In this document: one piece after another, positions 46,303 through 53,727 of the stretch
How positions within the stretch are numbered: position 1 is the first letter of the stretch
Layout: each line of letters starts with the position of its first letter
Assembly: GCA_017559385.1 (NCBI GenBank)
Contig: JAFYSK010000036.1
Location: 1 to 64,000, forward strand
Reading direction: 5' to 3'
DNA: 64,000 bases
Source: Paludibacteraceae bacterium
Lineage (GTDB): Bacteria > Bacteroidota > Bacteroidia > Bacteroidales > Paludibacteraceae
Program-made: the position numbers and the translations under genes
The notes under the pieces: generated by a model
The model's database searches: none
The model's input: the letters and a program-made list of their open reading frames with translations, nothing else
What the model was told of the DNA's origin: nothing

Positions 46303-46333
46303 CAAAGGTACTGCTTTTTTAGCAATGAAACAA
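46303..46333 (-). promoter_or_regulatory. Bacteroidota promoter with no gene downstream except the terminator array
   Basis: On the minus strand: -33 TTG (46331-46333), 20 bp, -7 TACCTTTG (46303-46310). The next annotated minus-strand gene is the TonB receptor, which has its own promoter beyond five terminator-like units. Confidence 0.7.
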
Positions 46334-46415
46334 TAGCAAATTGTATGTTCTATAACACTTTTTCGACACTTTTAGCCCAAACATGTTGTAAAACATATGT
46401 TTCTCGGCCAAAAAA

Positions 46416-46910
46416 CTATCTTTTTTCCAGTTCTATCACTTCCAAATCCTTGATCTTATCACCATCTATTACAAAGCGCAACAATGTCTGCACCACTTGC
46501 CAACCTTGCTTGCCTGCCGCCCCTGGATTCATGGTCAACATCTGCCAGGTGCTATCATATTGTACTTTCAAAATATGGCTATGTCCACATACAAACAACA
46601 ACGGAGTCTCCTTCTTAAACATAGGCAACAACCAGGGATTATACTTACCTGGATAACCGCCTATATGTGTCATCAACACATCCACTTCCTCCACACGAAA
46701 CCTATAAAACTCACTCAACGAATACCTCACATCACCACTATCCATATTGCCATACACTGCTCGCGTAGGCTTATACTCACGCAGTTGCTGTAGCACTTCC
46801 ATACTACCTATATCACCTGCATGCCATATCTCATCTACATCAGCAAAATGCTCCAGCACACGCTTATCCAGGTAACCATGAGTATCACTCAACAAACCTA
46901 TCCTTGTCAT
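46416..46910 (-). CDS. YfcE/MJ0936-type metallophosphoesterase
   Basis: The 164-residue protein has the calcineurin-like metal motifs GLLSDTHGYLD (residues 5-15), WHAGDIGSMEV (about 29-39), VYGNMDSGDV (about 53-62), MTHIGGYPGKYN (about 81-92) and CGHSHILKV (about 108-116). Relatives cleave phosphodiesters in vitro; cellular substrate unknown. Its start overlaps the ABC permease stop by 4 bp, so the two are cotranscribed from 47612-47642. Confidence 0.9.
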   Translation of the reverse strand: MTRIGLLSDTHGYLDKRVLEHFADVDEIWHAGDIGSMEVLQQLREYKPTRAVYGNMDSGDVRYSLSEFYRFRVEEVDVLMTHIGGYPGKYNPWLLPMFKKETPLLFVCGHSHILKVQYDSTWQMLTMNPGAAGKQGWQVVQTLLRFVIDGDKIKDLEVIELEKR

Positions 46911-47572
46911 CTCTTGCCTATCCTACCTGCTATCAATATACTTACTACTATTGCTGCCACTGCCACACTCACAAAGAACACCACATCTCTTAAATCTACC
47001 ACGCCACGAGATATACTACGATAGTGATCTTGCAGGACTACCCAATACAGAACAAAGTTACTTACTGCACCCAAGATAAAGGCCACCAACTGACTAGCTG
47101 TCATGGTACTACACAACATACCTATACCTGTAAACGATGCACTTAAAAACACCAATCCCATCATCGAACCAGCAAACTGACCACCATCTATATTACCCAT
47201 TGGCTCTGCCATATAAAACACAATAAAATAGTGCACTACACAGGGAAACAAGGCCAACACTGTCAGCACAAAAGCTGCCAAATACTTATAAACCACTATC
47301 TTCCACAACGCAATGGGCTGAGCTCTCAACAGCAACCATGTTCCACTCTGCTTCTCTTCTGCAAACAATCGCATAGTCAAGGCTGGACACACAAGCATCA
47401 GCAACCATGGAGCTATCTGAAACAAACCATCCACCTGGGCATACCCCGACTCTATCACATTCCATTGTCCTGGTATGACCCATAAGAATAAACTAACTGC
47501 CAAGAGAAACAAACCAATCACTATATATGCAATCGGTGTAGAGAAATAATATGATAATTCTTTTTTGAACAT
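46907..47572 (-). CDS. ABC-2 type permease (GldF-like)
   Basis: The 221-residue protein has six hydrophobic segments and resembles the GldF permease of Bacteroidota gliding-type ABC transporters: FKKELSYYFSTPIAYIVIGLF at the start and MRLFAEEKQSGTWLLLRAQP (about 67-86). GldF normally works with the ATPase GldA and with GldG, but neither is next to it here. GldFG homologues also occur in non-gliding Bacteroidales with unknown substrate. It is first in a two-gene run with the phosphodiesterase. Confidence 0.75.
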   Translation of the reverse strand: MFKKELSYYFSTPIAYIVIGLFLLAVSLFLWVIPGQWNVIESGYAQVDGLFQIAPWLLMLVCPALTMRLFAEEKQSGTWLLLRAQPIALWKIVVYKYLAAFVLTVLALFPCVVHYFIVFYMAEPMGNIDGGQFAGSMMGLVFLSASFTGIGMLCSTMTASQLVAFILGAVSNFVLYWVVLQDHYRSISRGVVDLRDVVFFVSVAVAAIVVSILIAGRIGKR

Positions 47573-47611
47573 TTGCTAGTGCTGTTTAGTATGATCTTTC
47601 TAATTTTTCTG

Positions 47612-47642
47612 CAAAAGTAGTAGTTTATTTTGAATTGTGCAA
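47612..47642 (-). promoter_or_regulatory. Bacteroidota promoter for the ABC permease/phosphodiesterase pair
   Basis: On the minus strand: -33 TTG (47640-47642), 20 bp, -7 TACTTTTG (47612-47619). Start codon at 47572. Confidence 0.75.
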
Positions 47643-47669
47643 ATCTTTTATTAATTTTTCAACATATAC

Positions 47670-47699
47670 TTGCATTTGTATACCCTTAGTATACCTTTG
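47670..47699 (+). promoter_or_regulatory. Bacteroidota promoter for a candidate noncoding RNA
   Basis: -33 TTG (47670-47672, TTGCAT), 19 bp, -7 TACCTTTG (47692-47699). It is the only promoter in the window with a 19-bp rather than 20-bp spacer. No plus-strand gene follows. Confidence 0.7.
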
Positions 47700-47704
47700 G
47701 TATA

Positions 47705-47915
47705 GGAAAAGCGACTCGCAGGTTCGGGACCACTATAGGAGATCTGTGGGCTTTCGGTGGCTTTTTATAACTATGTCTCTATAATAATGTTGCAAAAATC
47801 TTCGGCCTTGAAGGTATTTTGTGCCGAAGATTGGAGATTTTGGAATGGAAAGTAGTATATGAAGCATGCGGAAGTAGCTGTATTATAACCACTTCCGCAT
47901 GGGTGTGTTTTTTTT
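47705..47915 (+). ncRNA. Candidate noncoding RNA of about 210 nt
   Basis: The 398-bp gap between the ABC permease and tatC has no convincing gene. A plus-strand promoter (47670-47699) leads into a region with a 10-bp stem AATCTTCGGC/GCCGAAGATT (47797-47806 and 47823-47832) and an 11-bp stem CATGCGGAAGT/ACTTCCGCATG (47865-47875 and 47891-47901), followed after six bases by eight T (47908-47915). I do not recognise it as 6S, SRP, tmRNA or RNase P RNA. The T-run offset makes the terminator imperfect. Confidence 0.5.
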
Positions 47916-47954
47916 CGAAAAAGTTTTCGTGTGCCGAAGATTGTGCCGAAGATT
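47797..47954 (+). repeat. Four copies of GCCGAAGATT, one inverted
   Basis: The inverted copy is at 47797-47806 and direct copies are at 47823-47832, 47933-47942 and 47945-47954. The first two form a hairpin in the candidate noncoding RNA; the last two lie in front of the tatC stop on the other strand. Confidence 0.65.
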
Positions 47955-47970
47955 TCAAATATCAGCGAAA

Positions 47971-48768
47971 TTATTCTTTTACTTTCGTATGCGCCACGAT
48001 ATGAATACTCAGTTCGTAGAGCAGATATAGCGGTACTGTCACCAACAGCAAAGTGAATATATCAGCAGTTGGTGTAATAATAGCAGACAAAATGGCTAAT
48101 ACGACAATTGCATGTTTGCGGTATTGTATCAATAGAGGTTTATCTATTATTCCCAATTTTGCTAAAAAATAAGCAATAATCGGTATCTCAAATAATATGC
48201 CCAGCAATAAAGACAATACCAATAGCGTTGATATATATGACTTTAACGCAATTTGATTGACTACAATTTCCTGTACTTGATAGGTGCTCAAAAAACGAAA
48301 TGCGAAAGGAAATATCACAAAATAGTTAAGCAAAACACCTAACGCAAACAATATCACGCCAAAGAATATCAGCATGATTGAGTAGCGTTTCTCTTGGGTG
48401 TAGAGCGCAGGTGCAATAAATCCATATAGTTGAATAATCAAATACGGGAATGCAACCAAAATACCCATAACCACTGCCACTTGCAAATGTGTAGTAAATT
48501 GCGAGGCGAGTTCGGTATTGATGAAGTTTACATAAAAATCACTTGGACATAGTGAGGGGATAGATAATCGATCTGCCAACCAGCACAACCCGCGATAGAG
48601 AATAAAATCGGATTGCGAGGGTGCAAATAATACGCTAAAAAGTGCGTCCTTAAAGCAGAACGCAGCAATAGCACATATCAGCCATACTACCAAGCAACGG
48701 AAAACAACCTTTCGGAACACTTCGACATGTTCCCAAAAGGTCATCTTCTCCTCGTTATTCATCTCCAT
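47971..48768 (-). CDS. tatC: Sec-independent protein translocase TatC
   Basis: TatC is the signal-binding subunit of the Tat translocase that exports folded proteins with a twin-arginine signal. The 265-residue protein (from ATG 48768, [20 protein letters not shown]) has the N-terminal [10 protein letters not shown] (equivalent to FxxHLxELR), the FxxxP-type helix near [11 protein letters not shown] and six membrane segments. Bacteroidota TatC carries this type of periplasmic insertion. The longer frame start at 48846 lies inside tatA. It is the last gene of the CXXX-repeat operon; its start overlaps the tatA stop by 14 bp. Confidence 0.9.
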   Translation of the reverse strand: MEMNNEEKMTFWEHVEVFRKVVFRCLVVWLICAIAAFCFKDALFSVLFAPSQSDFILYRGLCWLADRLSIPSLCPSDFYVNFINTELASQFTTHLQVAVVMGILVAFPYLIIQLYGFIAPALYTQEKRYSIMLIFFGVILFALGVLLNYFVIFPFAFRFLSTYQVQEIVVNQIALKSYISTLLVLSLLLGILFEIPIIAYFLAKLGIIDKPLLIQYRKHAIVVLAILSAIITPTADIFTLLLVTVPLYLLYELSIHIVAHTKVKE

Positions 48769-48982
48769 CTTTCGTTGGTGATTCTTCGGAGGCTGATTGA
48801 GATGGTTGTTCTTCCAAAGGGCGTTTGACTTCCTCTTCCATCTCATTCATACCCTGTTTGAAGGACTTAACACCTTTGCCCAAACCTTTCATTAGTTCTG
48901 GGATTTTCTTACCACCAAAAAGTAATAGCACAATGAGAAGTATTATAATAATCTCAGGTGCTCCAATCATCAATAGTGTCAT
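48755..48982 (-). CDS. tatA: Sec-independent protein translocase TatA
   Basis: TatA forms the translocation pore or membrane-thinning patch of the Tat system. The 75-residue protein has a short N-terminal hydrophobic helix (about 8-23, [16 protein letters not shown]), the conserved [20 protein letters not shown] hinge and amphipathic helix, and an acidic tail. It lies 6 bp downstream of the small CXXX accessory gene and overlaps tatC, so it belongs to the same transcript. There is no tatB, which is usual in Bacteroidota. Confidence 0.93.
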   Translation of the reverse strand: MTLLMIGAPEIIIILLIVLLLFGGKKIPELMKGLGKGVKSFKQGMNEMEEEVKRPLEEQPSQSASEESPTKDGDE

Positions 48983-48988
48983 ATTTTT

Positions 48989-49282
48989 TTATTTATTGCA
49001 ATTACAAGAATTATTACAAACTAAAAAGATCTCACATGTATCAAAATTAATCTCCCAATTTCCACCTTGACATGATTCCCAATTATATTTAGCAGCCATA
49101 TCATCCCACCACTTTTGGAATTTAGTACTAGTTTTTCCTAAATCCTTTACTAGTTTTTCGTAAAGTTCTGCATTATCAGCAGTAAGAATTTTTGCTAACT
49201 CATTTAACCCATTACGGCGTTCAAATAAAGCTTGAATGGTGTTTTTCTCTTCTAGAGTCACCTGTCCTACAAGTTTTTTCAT
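48989..49282 (-). CDS. CXXX-repeat peptide modification system accessory protein
   Basis: A 97-residue protein starting MKKLVGQVTLEEKNTIQALF, helical to about residue 70, then WWDDMAAKYNWE and a Cys-containing end (Cys at about 74, 85, 91, 95 in a CxxxxxxC...CNNSCNC pattern). It resembles the small proteins that accompany CXXX-repeat radical SAM systems in Bacteroides. Its role is not known; precursor binding or delivery is possible. It is 1 bp from the partner maturase stop and 6 bp from tatA. Confidence 0.7.
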   Translation of the reverse strand: MKKLVGQVTLEEKNTIQALFERRNGLNELAKILTADNAELYEKLVKDLGKTSTKFQKWWDDMAAKYNWESCQGGNWEINFDTCEIFLVCNNSCNCNK

Positions 49283-49283
49283 A

Positions 49284-50237
49284 TTAATATTCCTCCTTTA
49301 TATCAAATGGATCTAAGTATGTTATTTCTTTTATTTCATTCTTTATCAAATACCCGACCTCTTTCAATGCTAACTGCAAATCACGCGCCGCATTGCGCTC
49401 TAGATGTGCAAGTACACATTGTTGACGTGACGGTGTATTGTTGTCCCACGTCATTTTCTGATTGAGCCAAATACAGCGTTTACAATGGTATGCATCACAA
49501 ATACGACAAAGAGGTGCATGATCAAGTTGCAGAAGTTGTTTGTTAGGTATATCAATACCATTGTCCAGATCCCCCACACTGCGCGATGCATCTTTAGTCT
49601 TGTGATTCATGCGGTTGCTGATACCCATTTGCTCATCATAGTAGAACGCAGGACAGAGATAGAACTTGCCATTGGGAGCAATAGTGATGTTGCTTATTCC
49701 TGCTCCGCAATTGTGCATTTCAGTGAGTTGCATGCGGTCGGTTAGAATGTTCAACTGCGGACTCTTAACCTGTTTGTAGAGATTCAGCAATACAGCATTA
49801 AGTGTTGCCAACGCGTTCTTGTATTCTTCCATCTGCTCCTCTTGGAAGTTCTCTGTATCAGTCAAACAAATATTGATACGCTTAGCTTGTTGCAACAATG
49901 AGGCTATGTCATTCTGTTTAGTTATAAACTCATTTATTGTCAAACGTAAAACCAGATTATTAGTATATGCCATTTGTGGTACGCTATCATACACCAATAC
50001 TTCACGTCCAATTTTGATATGATCAATACTCTCTATCACTTTATGGTATTCAACAGGCAGTTCGTAATTTGGATATACAAACTGAATCATCAAGTTTTGC
50101 TTCATACCAAAAAGAATAGCTTTACGCAATGTATCTAAAGGTATGAGTTTCGGCTCAGTAAGTGGATTATTGGCATGGCAGTAAGCCACGCTAGTATCAT
50201 CCAATAGGATAACTAAATATTGCAAGTATGGTTTCAT
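49284..50237 (-). CDS. CXXX-repeat peptide maturase (partner protein with SPASM-like cysteines, no radical SAM motif)
   Basis: The 317-residue protein starts MKPYLQYLVILLDDTSVAYC and resembles the CXXX-repeat peptide maturase family. It lacks the CxxxCxxC radical SAM motif near the N-terminus. The C-terminal third has a SPASM-like Cys set: NCGAGISNITIAPNGKFYLC (about 178-197), CRICDAYHCKRC (about 243-254) and a last Cys at about 271. It may bind auxiliary Fe-S clusters and act as a partner to the radical SAM protein encoded 3 bp upstream. Family function is not established experimentally as far as I know. Confidence 0.75.
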   Translation of the reverse strand: MKPYLQYLVILLDDTSVAYCHANNPLTEPKLIPLDTLRKAILFGMKQNLMIQFVYPNYELPVEYHKVIESIDHIKIGREVLVYDSVPQMAYTNNLVLRLTINEFITKQNDIASLLQQAKRINICLTDTENFQEEQMEEYKNALATLNAVLLNLYKQVKSPQLNILTDRMQLTEMHNCGAGISNITIAPNGKFYLCPAFYYDEQMGISNRMNHKTKDASRSVGDLDNGIDIPNKQLLQLDHAPLCRICDAYHCKRCIWLNQKMTWDNNTPSRQQCVLAHLERNAARDLQLALKEVGYLIKNEIKEITYLDPFDIKEEY

Positions 50238-50240
50238 GGC

Positions 50241-51473
50241 TTAGCAGATTACATCGTTAGACTGTTTTTTGTTTTGCTCATACTCCTCGCGTTTGCCTTC
50301 TAACTCCAATTTGCGATAGAGCTTGTTCCAATAATAATTATTCGCACGGACGCGCGCCTTGTGCATCTTGCAAATAGCTGTTGCACGCTCATATACGGTG
50401 TGCGTTTTGGCTGCATCAAAGTTTTCACCTTGACACCATGCACAACCCTCTGCTACTTCACAATCGATACATTCGGGTGATGACTGCGTACAACGATCAA
50501 GCGTTAAGAAAGGACGCAATTTATTGTTATCAATGCCATCATTGATATTACCTATAATCCATGCCTCTTTATCTCGAAGTGAGTACTGTGCAAAACGAGT
50601 ACAAGGATAGAAATTACCTTTTGCATCAATAGATAGCATCTTACCTGCTCCGCACCAGTTTTGATTTTGGTACTTGCAATCCATCGGCTTGCCCATATGT
50701 TCAGTAAAGAACGAGCATGAGTAATCTTGATAGTAACCTTTGTCAATGATGATGTCTGCTAGTTGTACTAACTGCTCCTCAAATAGCATATCGTCTCCCT
50801 CTTTCCATACCACCTCAAATACGCAGTTAATATTCACTTGACGAATTCCTAACTCATAAAGATGCAATACTGATTCACATATATAAGGTATATCTTCGCT
50901 ACTGATGGTAACCTTGGTTCCTGCACCTGGAAATTGTTGCAACCAAAGTGGTATATTGCGTACTACATCGTCATATGATCCACGCTCTGGTCCATTGCCC
51001 TTCCAAATACGATTTAGATCATGTTTGCGACGAGTTCCATCAATTGTGATGCCAATACTCAAGTGCTGACGATTCTTTTCAATGAACTTTTGTACCTTGT
51101 CACTATGGTAATTGATTCCGTTTGTGGAAAAAGAGAAACGATAAGAGTTGAACCAATGATGATCTCTACGGAAAAGTTCCTGCTTGATATAATCGCAAAT
51201 TCTATCGATAAGATCAATTTCCAAGAATGGCTCACCACCTATAAACTCCCAAACGACAGACTCAAAAGCGAAGTTCTGTTTATTTTCTCTATCAAGGATA
51301 TAATCGATAGCAGCTTTAGCCACATCAAAGGACATTCGTTCCTTTTCGTTCTTACCTACAAGATAGCAATATTTACATGCTAACTGACAATCTTTCGTAA
51401 CGATAAAGGTAATGGATTTCGCCATACCTTCCTGCCAACCCGAATCGCCTGTTTTTATTTTTAGTTTGCGCAT
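50241..51473 (-). CDS. Radical SAM/SPASM peptide maturase for the CXXX-repeat target
   Basis: The 410-residue protein has the 4Fe-4S motif CQLACKYC (Cys 29, 33, 36) within VTKDCQLACKYCYLVG, an EFIGGEPFLE motif (about 88-97) and a SPASM domain with CGAGKMLSIDAKGNFYPC and ECIDCEVAEGCAWC. It resembles radical SAM peptide maturases of the CXXX-repeat target family. Related SPASM enzymes form thioether links from Cys sulfur to other residues, so Cys crosslinking of the precursor is a reasonable guess but unproven. Its start overlaps the lipoprotein stop by 13 bp and the partner maturase follows 3 bp downstream. Confidence 0.85.
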   Translation of the reverse strand: MRKLKIKTGDSGWQEGMAKSITFIVTKDCQLACKYCYLVGKNEKERMSFDVAKAAIDYILDRENKQNFAFESVVWEFIGGEPFLEIDLIDRICDYIKQELFRRDHHWFNSYRFSFSTNGINYHSDKVQKFIEKNRQHLSIGITIDGTRRKHDLNRIWKGNGPERGSYDDVVRNIPLWLQQFPGAGTKVTISSEDIPYICESVLHLYELGIRQVNINCVFEVVWKEGDDMLFEEQLVQLADIIIDKGYYQDYSCSFFTEHMGKPMDCKYQNQNWCGAGKMLSIDAKGNFYPCTRFAQYSLRDKEAWIIGNINDGIDNNKLRPFLTLDRCTQSSPECIDCEVAEGCAWCQGENFDAAKTHTVYERATAICKMHKARVRANNYYWNKLYRKLELEGKREEYEQNKKQSNDVIC

Positions 51474-52540
51474 TTTGTTGCTTTCAATGATTTCATTATA
51501 AGAGATTTATGGAGTATACCCTCAATATTAGTATTGATAATATCGGCATGGTTTATCTTGTACGGAGCTTTCTCTGGCATCGAAGTTGTGTTGGATGTTT
51601 TGGTCATTTCTACTTCTATAAATACTTCAAAACGATTGTAATTTGTTGGGTTCTCAGCTTCGCTGTATCTAAACACCATACCATTGGCGTATTTGCCAGT
51701 CTCTGGGTCTGGAGTATCAGATGCACCTAAACATAACTTGCCATTACTATTAAATGTGAGCCAAGCCTCTGCACATCCTTCGTATCCATTTCCCGAATAC
51801 AGATAAGTGAACGTATCTTCATTTTTATTAGCATATACAGGATAGAATCTTGCAATGTATGAAATGTCTTCGCCCGTAAATGTGAATGTTCGGTTGGTAA
51901 ATTGCCATCCACTGAACAGACGAATACATTGCTTCTCGGCATCAAATTGACCCAAAGCTGTAAAGAAAGTATAACCTTCCCCTAGCAATATTCCTTCCAC
52001 ATATACCGCATTAGACCAATAATCCGTATTGTACGTTTTAATTTTCACTCCAGACCATGTTTCATACGTTGCAGCATCCCAATTATAAGCTTTTAGAGAA
52101 TATGTACCTAGAAAATCATTTATAGTGTACTTTTTGCCACCATCATCAGGATCATCATTTGGTTTTCCTGTCGTAGTCATCTTAAAGTACTTGATATCGC
52201 CGTAACTAGTACCTATATCATTAGTTGCATAAGCTCTATAAGTGTATGTGCCTGGTTCGACACGTTCCAATATAGCAGAGAAAGAACCTTTTCCACTACC
52301 TGCACTAACTACATTATTTGATATAGTTGGCACGACTCCAGATGAAGAAGTTACATAGCATATTCCTCTTTCTGTTACAACATCTCCCCCATCTGACTCA
52401 ACATATCCGTTCAATTGTACAGTTTTTGCCGTTGCATATACAATAGCATCACCTGTTACTACAGTTGGGAATGTAGCCTTTTGCTCACACGAAATAAATG
52501 TCAAAGCAATTGTTGCTAAATACAAAAGTTTATTTTTCAT
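51461..52540 (-). CDS. Lipoprotein with a fibronectin-III-like domain, in the CXXX operon
   Basis: The 359-residue protein has a lipoprotein signal with lipobox FISC (Cys-19). Residues about 28-125 form an Ig/FN3-like sandwich of the type common in Bacteroidota surface proteins (QLNGYVESDGGDVVTERGIC, YTYRAYATNDIGTSYGD). After an Asp/Gly linker the C-terminal 230 residues are beta-rich with aromatic residues and unknown fold. It lies between the precursor and the radical SAM gene, 23 bp after the precursor stop, so it may be a surface partner of the mature peptide. It overlaps the maturase gene by 13 bp. Confidence 0.65.
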   Translation of the reverse strand: MKNKLLYLATIALTFISCEQKATFPTVVTGDAIVYATAKTVQLNGYVESDGGDVVTERGICYVTSSSGVVPTISNNVVSAGSGKGSFSAILERVEPGTYTYRAYATNDIGTSYGDIKYFKMTTTGKPNDDPDDGGKKYTINDFLGTYSLKAYNWDAATYETWSGVKIKTYNTDYWSNAVYVEGILLGEGYTFFTALGQFDAEKQCIRLFSGWQFTNRTFTFTGEDISYIARFYPVYANKNEDTFTYLYSGNGYEGCAEAWLTFNSNGKLCLGASDTPDPETGKYANGMVFRYSEAENPTNYNRFEVFIEVEMTKTSNTTSMPEKAPYKINHADIINTNIEGILHKSLIMKSLKATKCAN

Positions 52541-52563
52541 AGTATTACAAATTGATTCAATTA

Positions 52564-53268
52564 TTAACTAGTTGTTCCTTTGCATGTCATATCACATGTT
52601 CCCGAGCAATTACCTGCACATGCTGTACCGCAGGCTCTAGAGCATGTACCTGAGCAAATTGTACAAGAGTACGGTCCGTATCCCATCGCTTGACAAGTAG
52701 TTTGGCATAACCCACCACAAGACCTATCACATGTAGTATCGCAATAGCCTGAGCAAGAGTTTTCACATCCGTAGCCACAATATTGCATACATTGTTTTGA
52801 GCACTCTACACATTGTCCAGCTGCAGTTCCAGAGCACGTGCCCGAACAATTAGAACCACAACTACCCGTGCAAGAGCCTGAGCAGCCAGATGAACATCCT
52901 CCTGTACAAGTGGATTTACATGTACCAGAACAACCATTTCCACAGCCACCTGTACACGACGAACTACAACTATTAGAACAGCTATCACCACAACCATCCG
53001 CACAATTCATCGTACAGTCTGATGCACATGTCGCCGAACAACTATTCTTACAAGTTTGTCCTATAGCTGAACCTTCACAACTTGACGTACATGCGCCAGA
53101 ACAACTACCTTCACAAGTAATTTCACAACTATTCTTACAATCCACGCGATGTATATCGCAAGAATTGAGAAGAACAGATCCTACAAATGACATTCCTAAA
53201 ATAGGCAACGCAGATTGCGCCGCTTTTTTAAAGAAAGTGCGTCTAGAATACAATTCATCGTCTTTCAT
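52564..53268 (-). CDS. CXXX-repeat radical SAM target protein with a twin-arginine signal
   Basis: From ATG 53268 the protein has 234 residues; the longer start at 53313 would hide the Tat signal. SRRTFFK at 8-14 matches the twin-arginine consensus, followed by a hydrophobic stretch (about 18-35) and LNSC (Cys-37), which could be a lipobox. I count 45 Cys. They fall in four blocks with strict spacing of four: 44-64 (6 Cys), 73-145 (19), 156-192 (10) and 205-229 (7). Loop residues are mostly Ser, Gly, Thr and Asn. This fits a RiPP-like precursor for the radical SAM enzyme. It is the first gene of the operon. Confidence 0.85.
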   Translation of the reverse strand: MKDDELYSRRTFFKKAAQSALPILGMSFVGSVLLNSCDIHRVDCKNSCEITCEGSCSGACTSSCEGSAIGQTCKNSCSATCASDCTMNCADGCGDSCSNSCSSSCTGGCGNGCSGTCKSTCTGGCSSGCSGSCTGSCGSNCSGTCSGTAAGQCVECSKQCMQYCGYGCENSCSGYCDTTCDRSCGGLCQTTCQAMGYGPYSCTICSGTCSRACGTACAGNCSGTCDMTCKGTTS

Positions 53269-53326
53269 AACGCAAAAAAGATTGTTGGGAAGTAGGCTCC
53301 ATAGTATTCCCATGGTTAAAAAGAAA

Positions 53327-53507
53327 GCGTGGAACCTTATGTCAACTTATTCTCTCTAACGAAGTTCCGGAAAGACTCTAATCCAAGAATAAGTAATAAC
53401 GTCCACGCTGATATGTATAGACATTGCATGAACGCAAACCAATACATACCATCAGGACGCTTACTGCATCTTGTTTCGGGGATTGAAATTTTCCGGATTT
53501 CGTTAGA
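53327..53507 (-). promoter_or_regulatory. Structured leader of the CXXX operon
   Basis: Between the promoter (53596-53626) and the precursor ATG lie nested inverted repeats. On the minus strand GCGTGGA (53408-53402) pairs with TCCACGC (53333-53327), and ACTTATTCT (53394-53386) with AGAATAAGT (53353-53345). The loop contains TTCCGGAACTTCGTTAGA (53372-53355), which is complementary to an upstream segment TCTAACGAAATCCGGAA (53507-53491). These could form alternative RNA structures that control expression. I do not recognise a riboswitch class. Confidence 0.5.
53337..53447 (-). CDS. Possible small membrane peptide (36 codons) in the CXXX leader
   Basis: The frame starts ATG at 53447 and ends TAA at 53337. 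It would encode one hydrophobic segment (AWTLLLILGL) and end FRNFVRENKLT. The same frame stays open upstream for 24 codons. It overlaps the inverted repeats of the leader, so the open frame may be a by-product of RNA structure or a remnant of an older gene. No RBS can be judged in this genome. Low confidence. Confidence 0.3.
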   Translation of the reverse strand: MYWFAFMQCLYISAWTLLLILGLESFRNFVRENKLT

Positions 53508-53595
53508 CCAAAACAAGCGTCAATAAACGCCTTTTTAATATGTCCGCGACCTCAGCTAGTGGTGTATAAACATCCTCCAGCGCAGGTTCACGTTG

Positions 53596-53626
53596 CAAAG
53601 ATACAACAAATTTTGCGGATATGCAA
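53596..53626 (-). promoter_or_regulatory. Bacteroidota promoter for the CXXX-repeat/Tat operon
   Basis: On the minus strand: -33 TTG (53624-53626, extended TTGCATA), 20 bp, -7 TATCTTTG (53596-53603). The leader to ATG 53268 is about 320 nt. No other consensus promoter is visible before tatA or tatC. Confidence 0.75.
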
Positions 53627-53657
53627 AAAAAAATCGCATTTTGGTGCGATTTTTTTT
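53625..53657. terminator. Bidirectional intrinsic terminator upstream of the CXXX promoter
   Basis: AAATCGCA (53631-53638) pairs with TGCGATTT (53645-53652) inside A- and T-runs. On the minus strand its T-run leads directly into the -33 TTG of the CXXX promoter, so it shields the operon from upstream transcription. Confidence 0.8.
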
Positions 53658-53727
53658 GTGTAGAGCTTATAATGTAAGGTGTAAAGGTGGATATGGTGTC
53701 GCAGTTTAGAAGCTCAATATTTTGGTC

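Noticed and set aside
47715..47765. tRNA-like GGTTCGGGACC in the intergenic region
   Set aside because: No matching acceptor, D or anticodon arms can be drawn around it.
53268..53313. Longer start of the CXXX precursor at 53313
   Set aside because: It would add 15 residues before the twin-arginine signal; the ATG at 53268 gives a normal Tat signal position.
52838..53359. Plus-strand frame of 173 codons rich in Pro, Glu and Gln
   Set aside because: It is the antisense of the Cys-repeat gene; its regularity comes from the repeating Cys codons.
53521..53594. Open frame with ADILKRRL upstream of the 36-codon frame, seen as a possible frameshifted gene
   Set aside because: It has no start codon after the promoter and joins the next frame only with an assumed shift; too weak to annotate.
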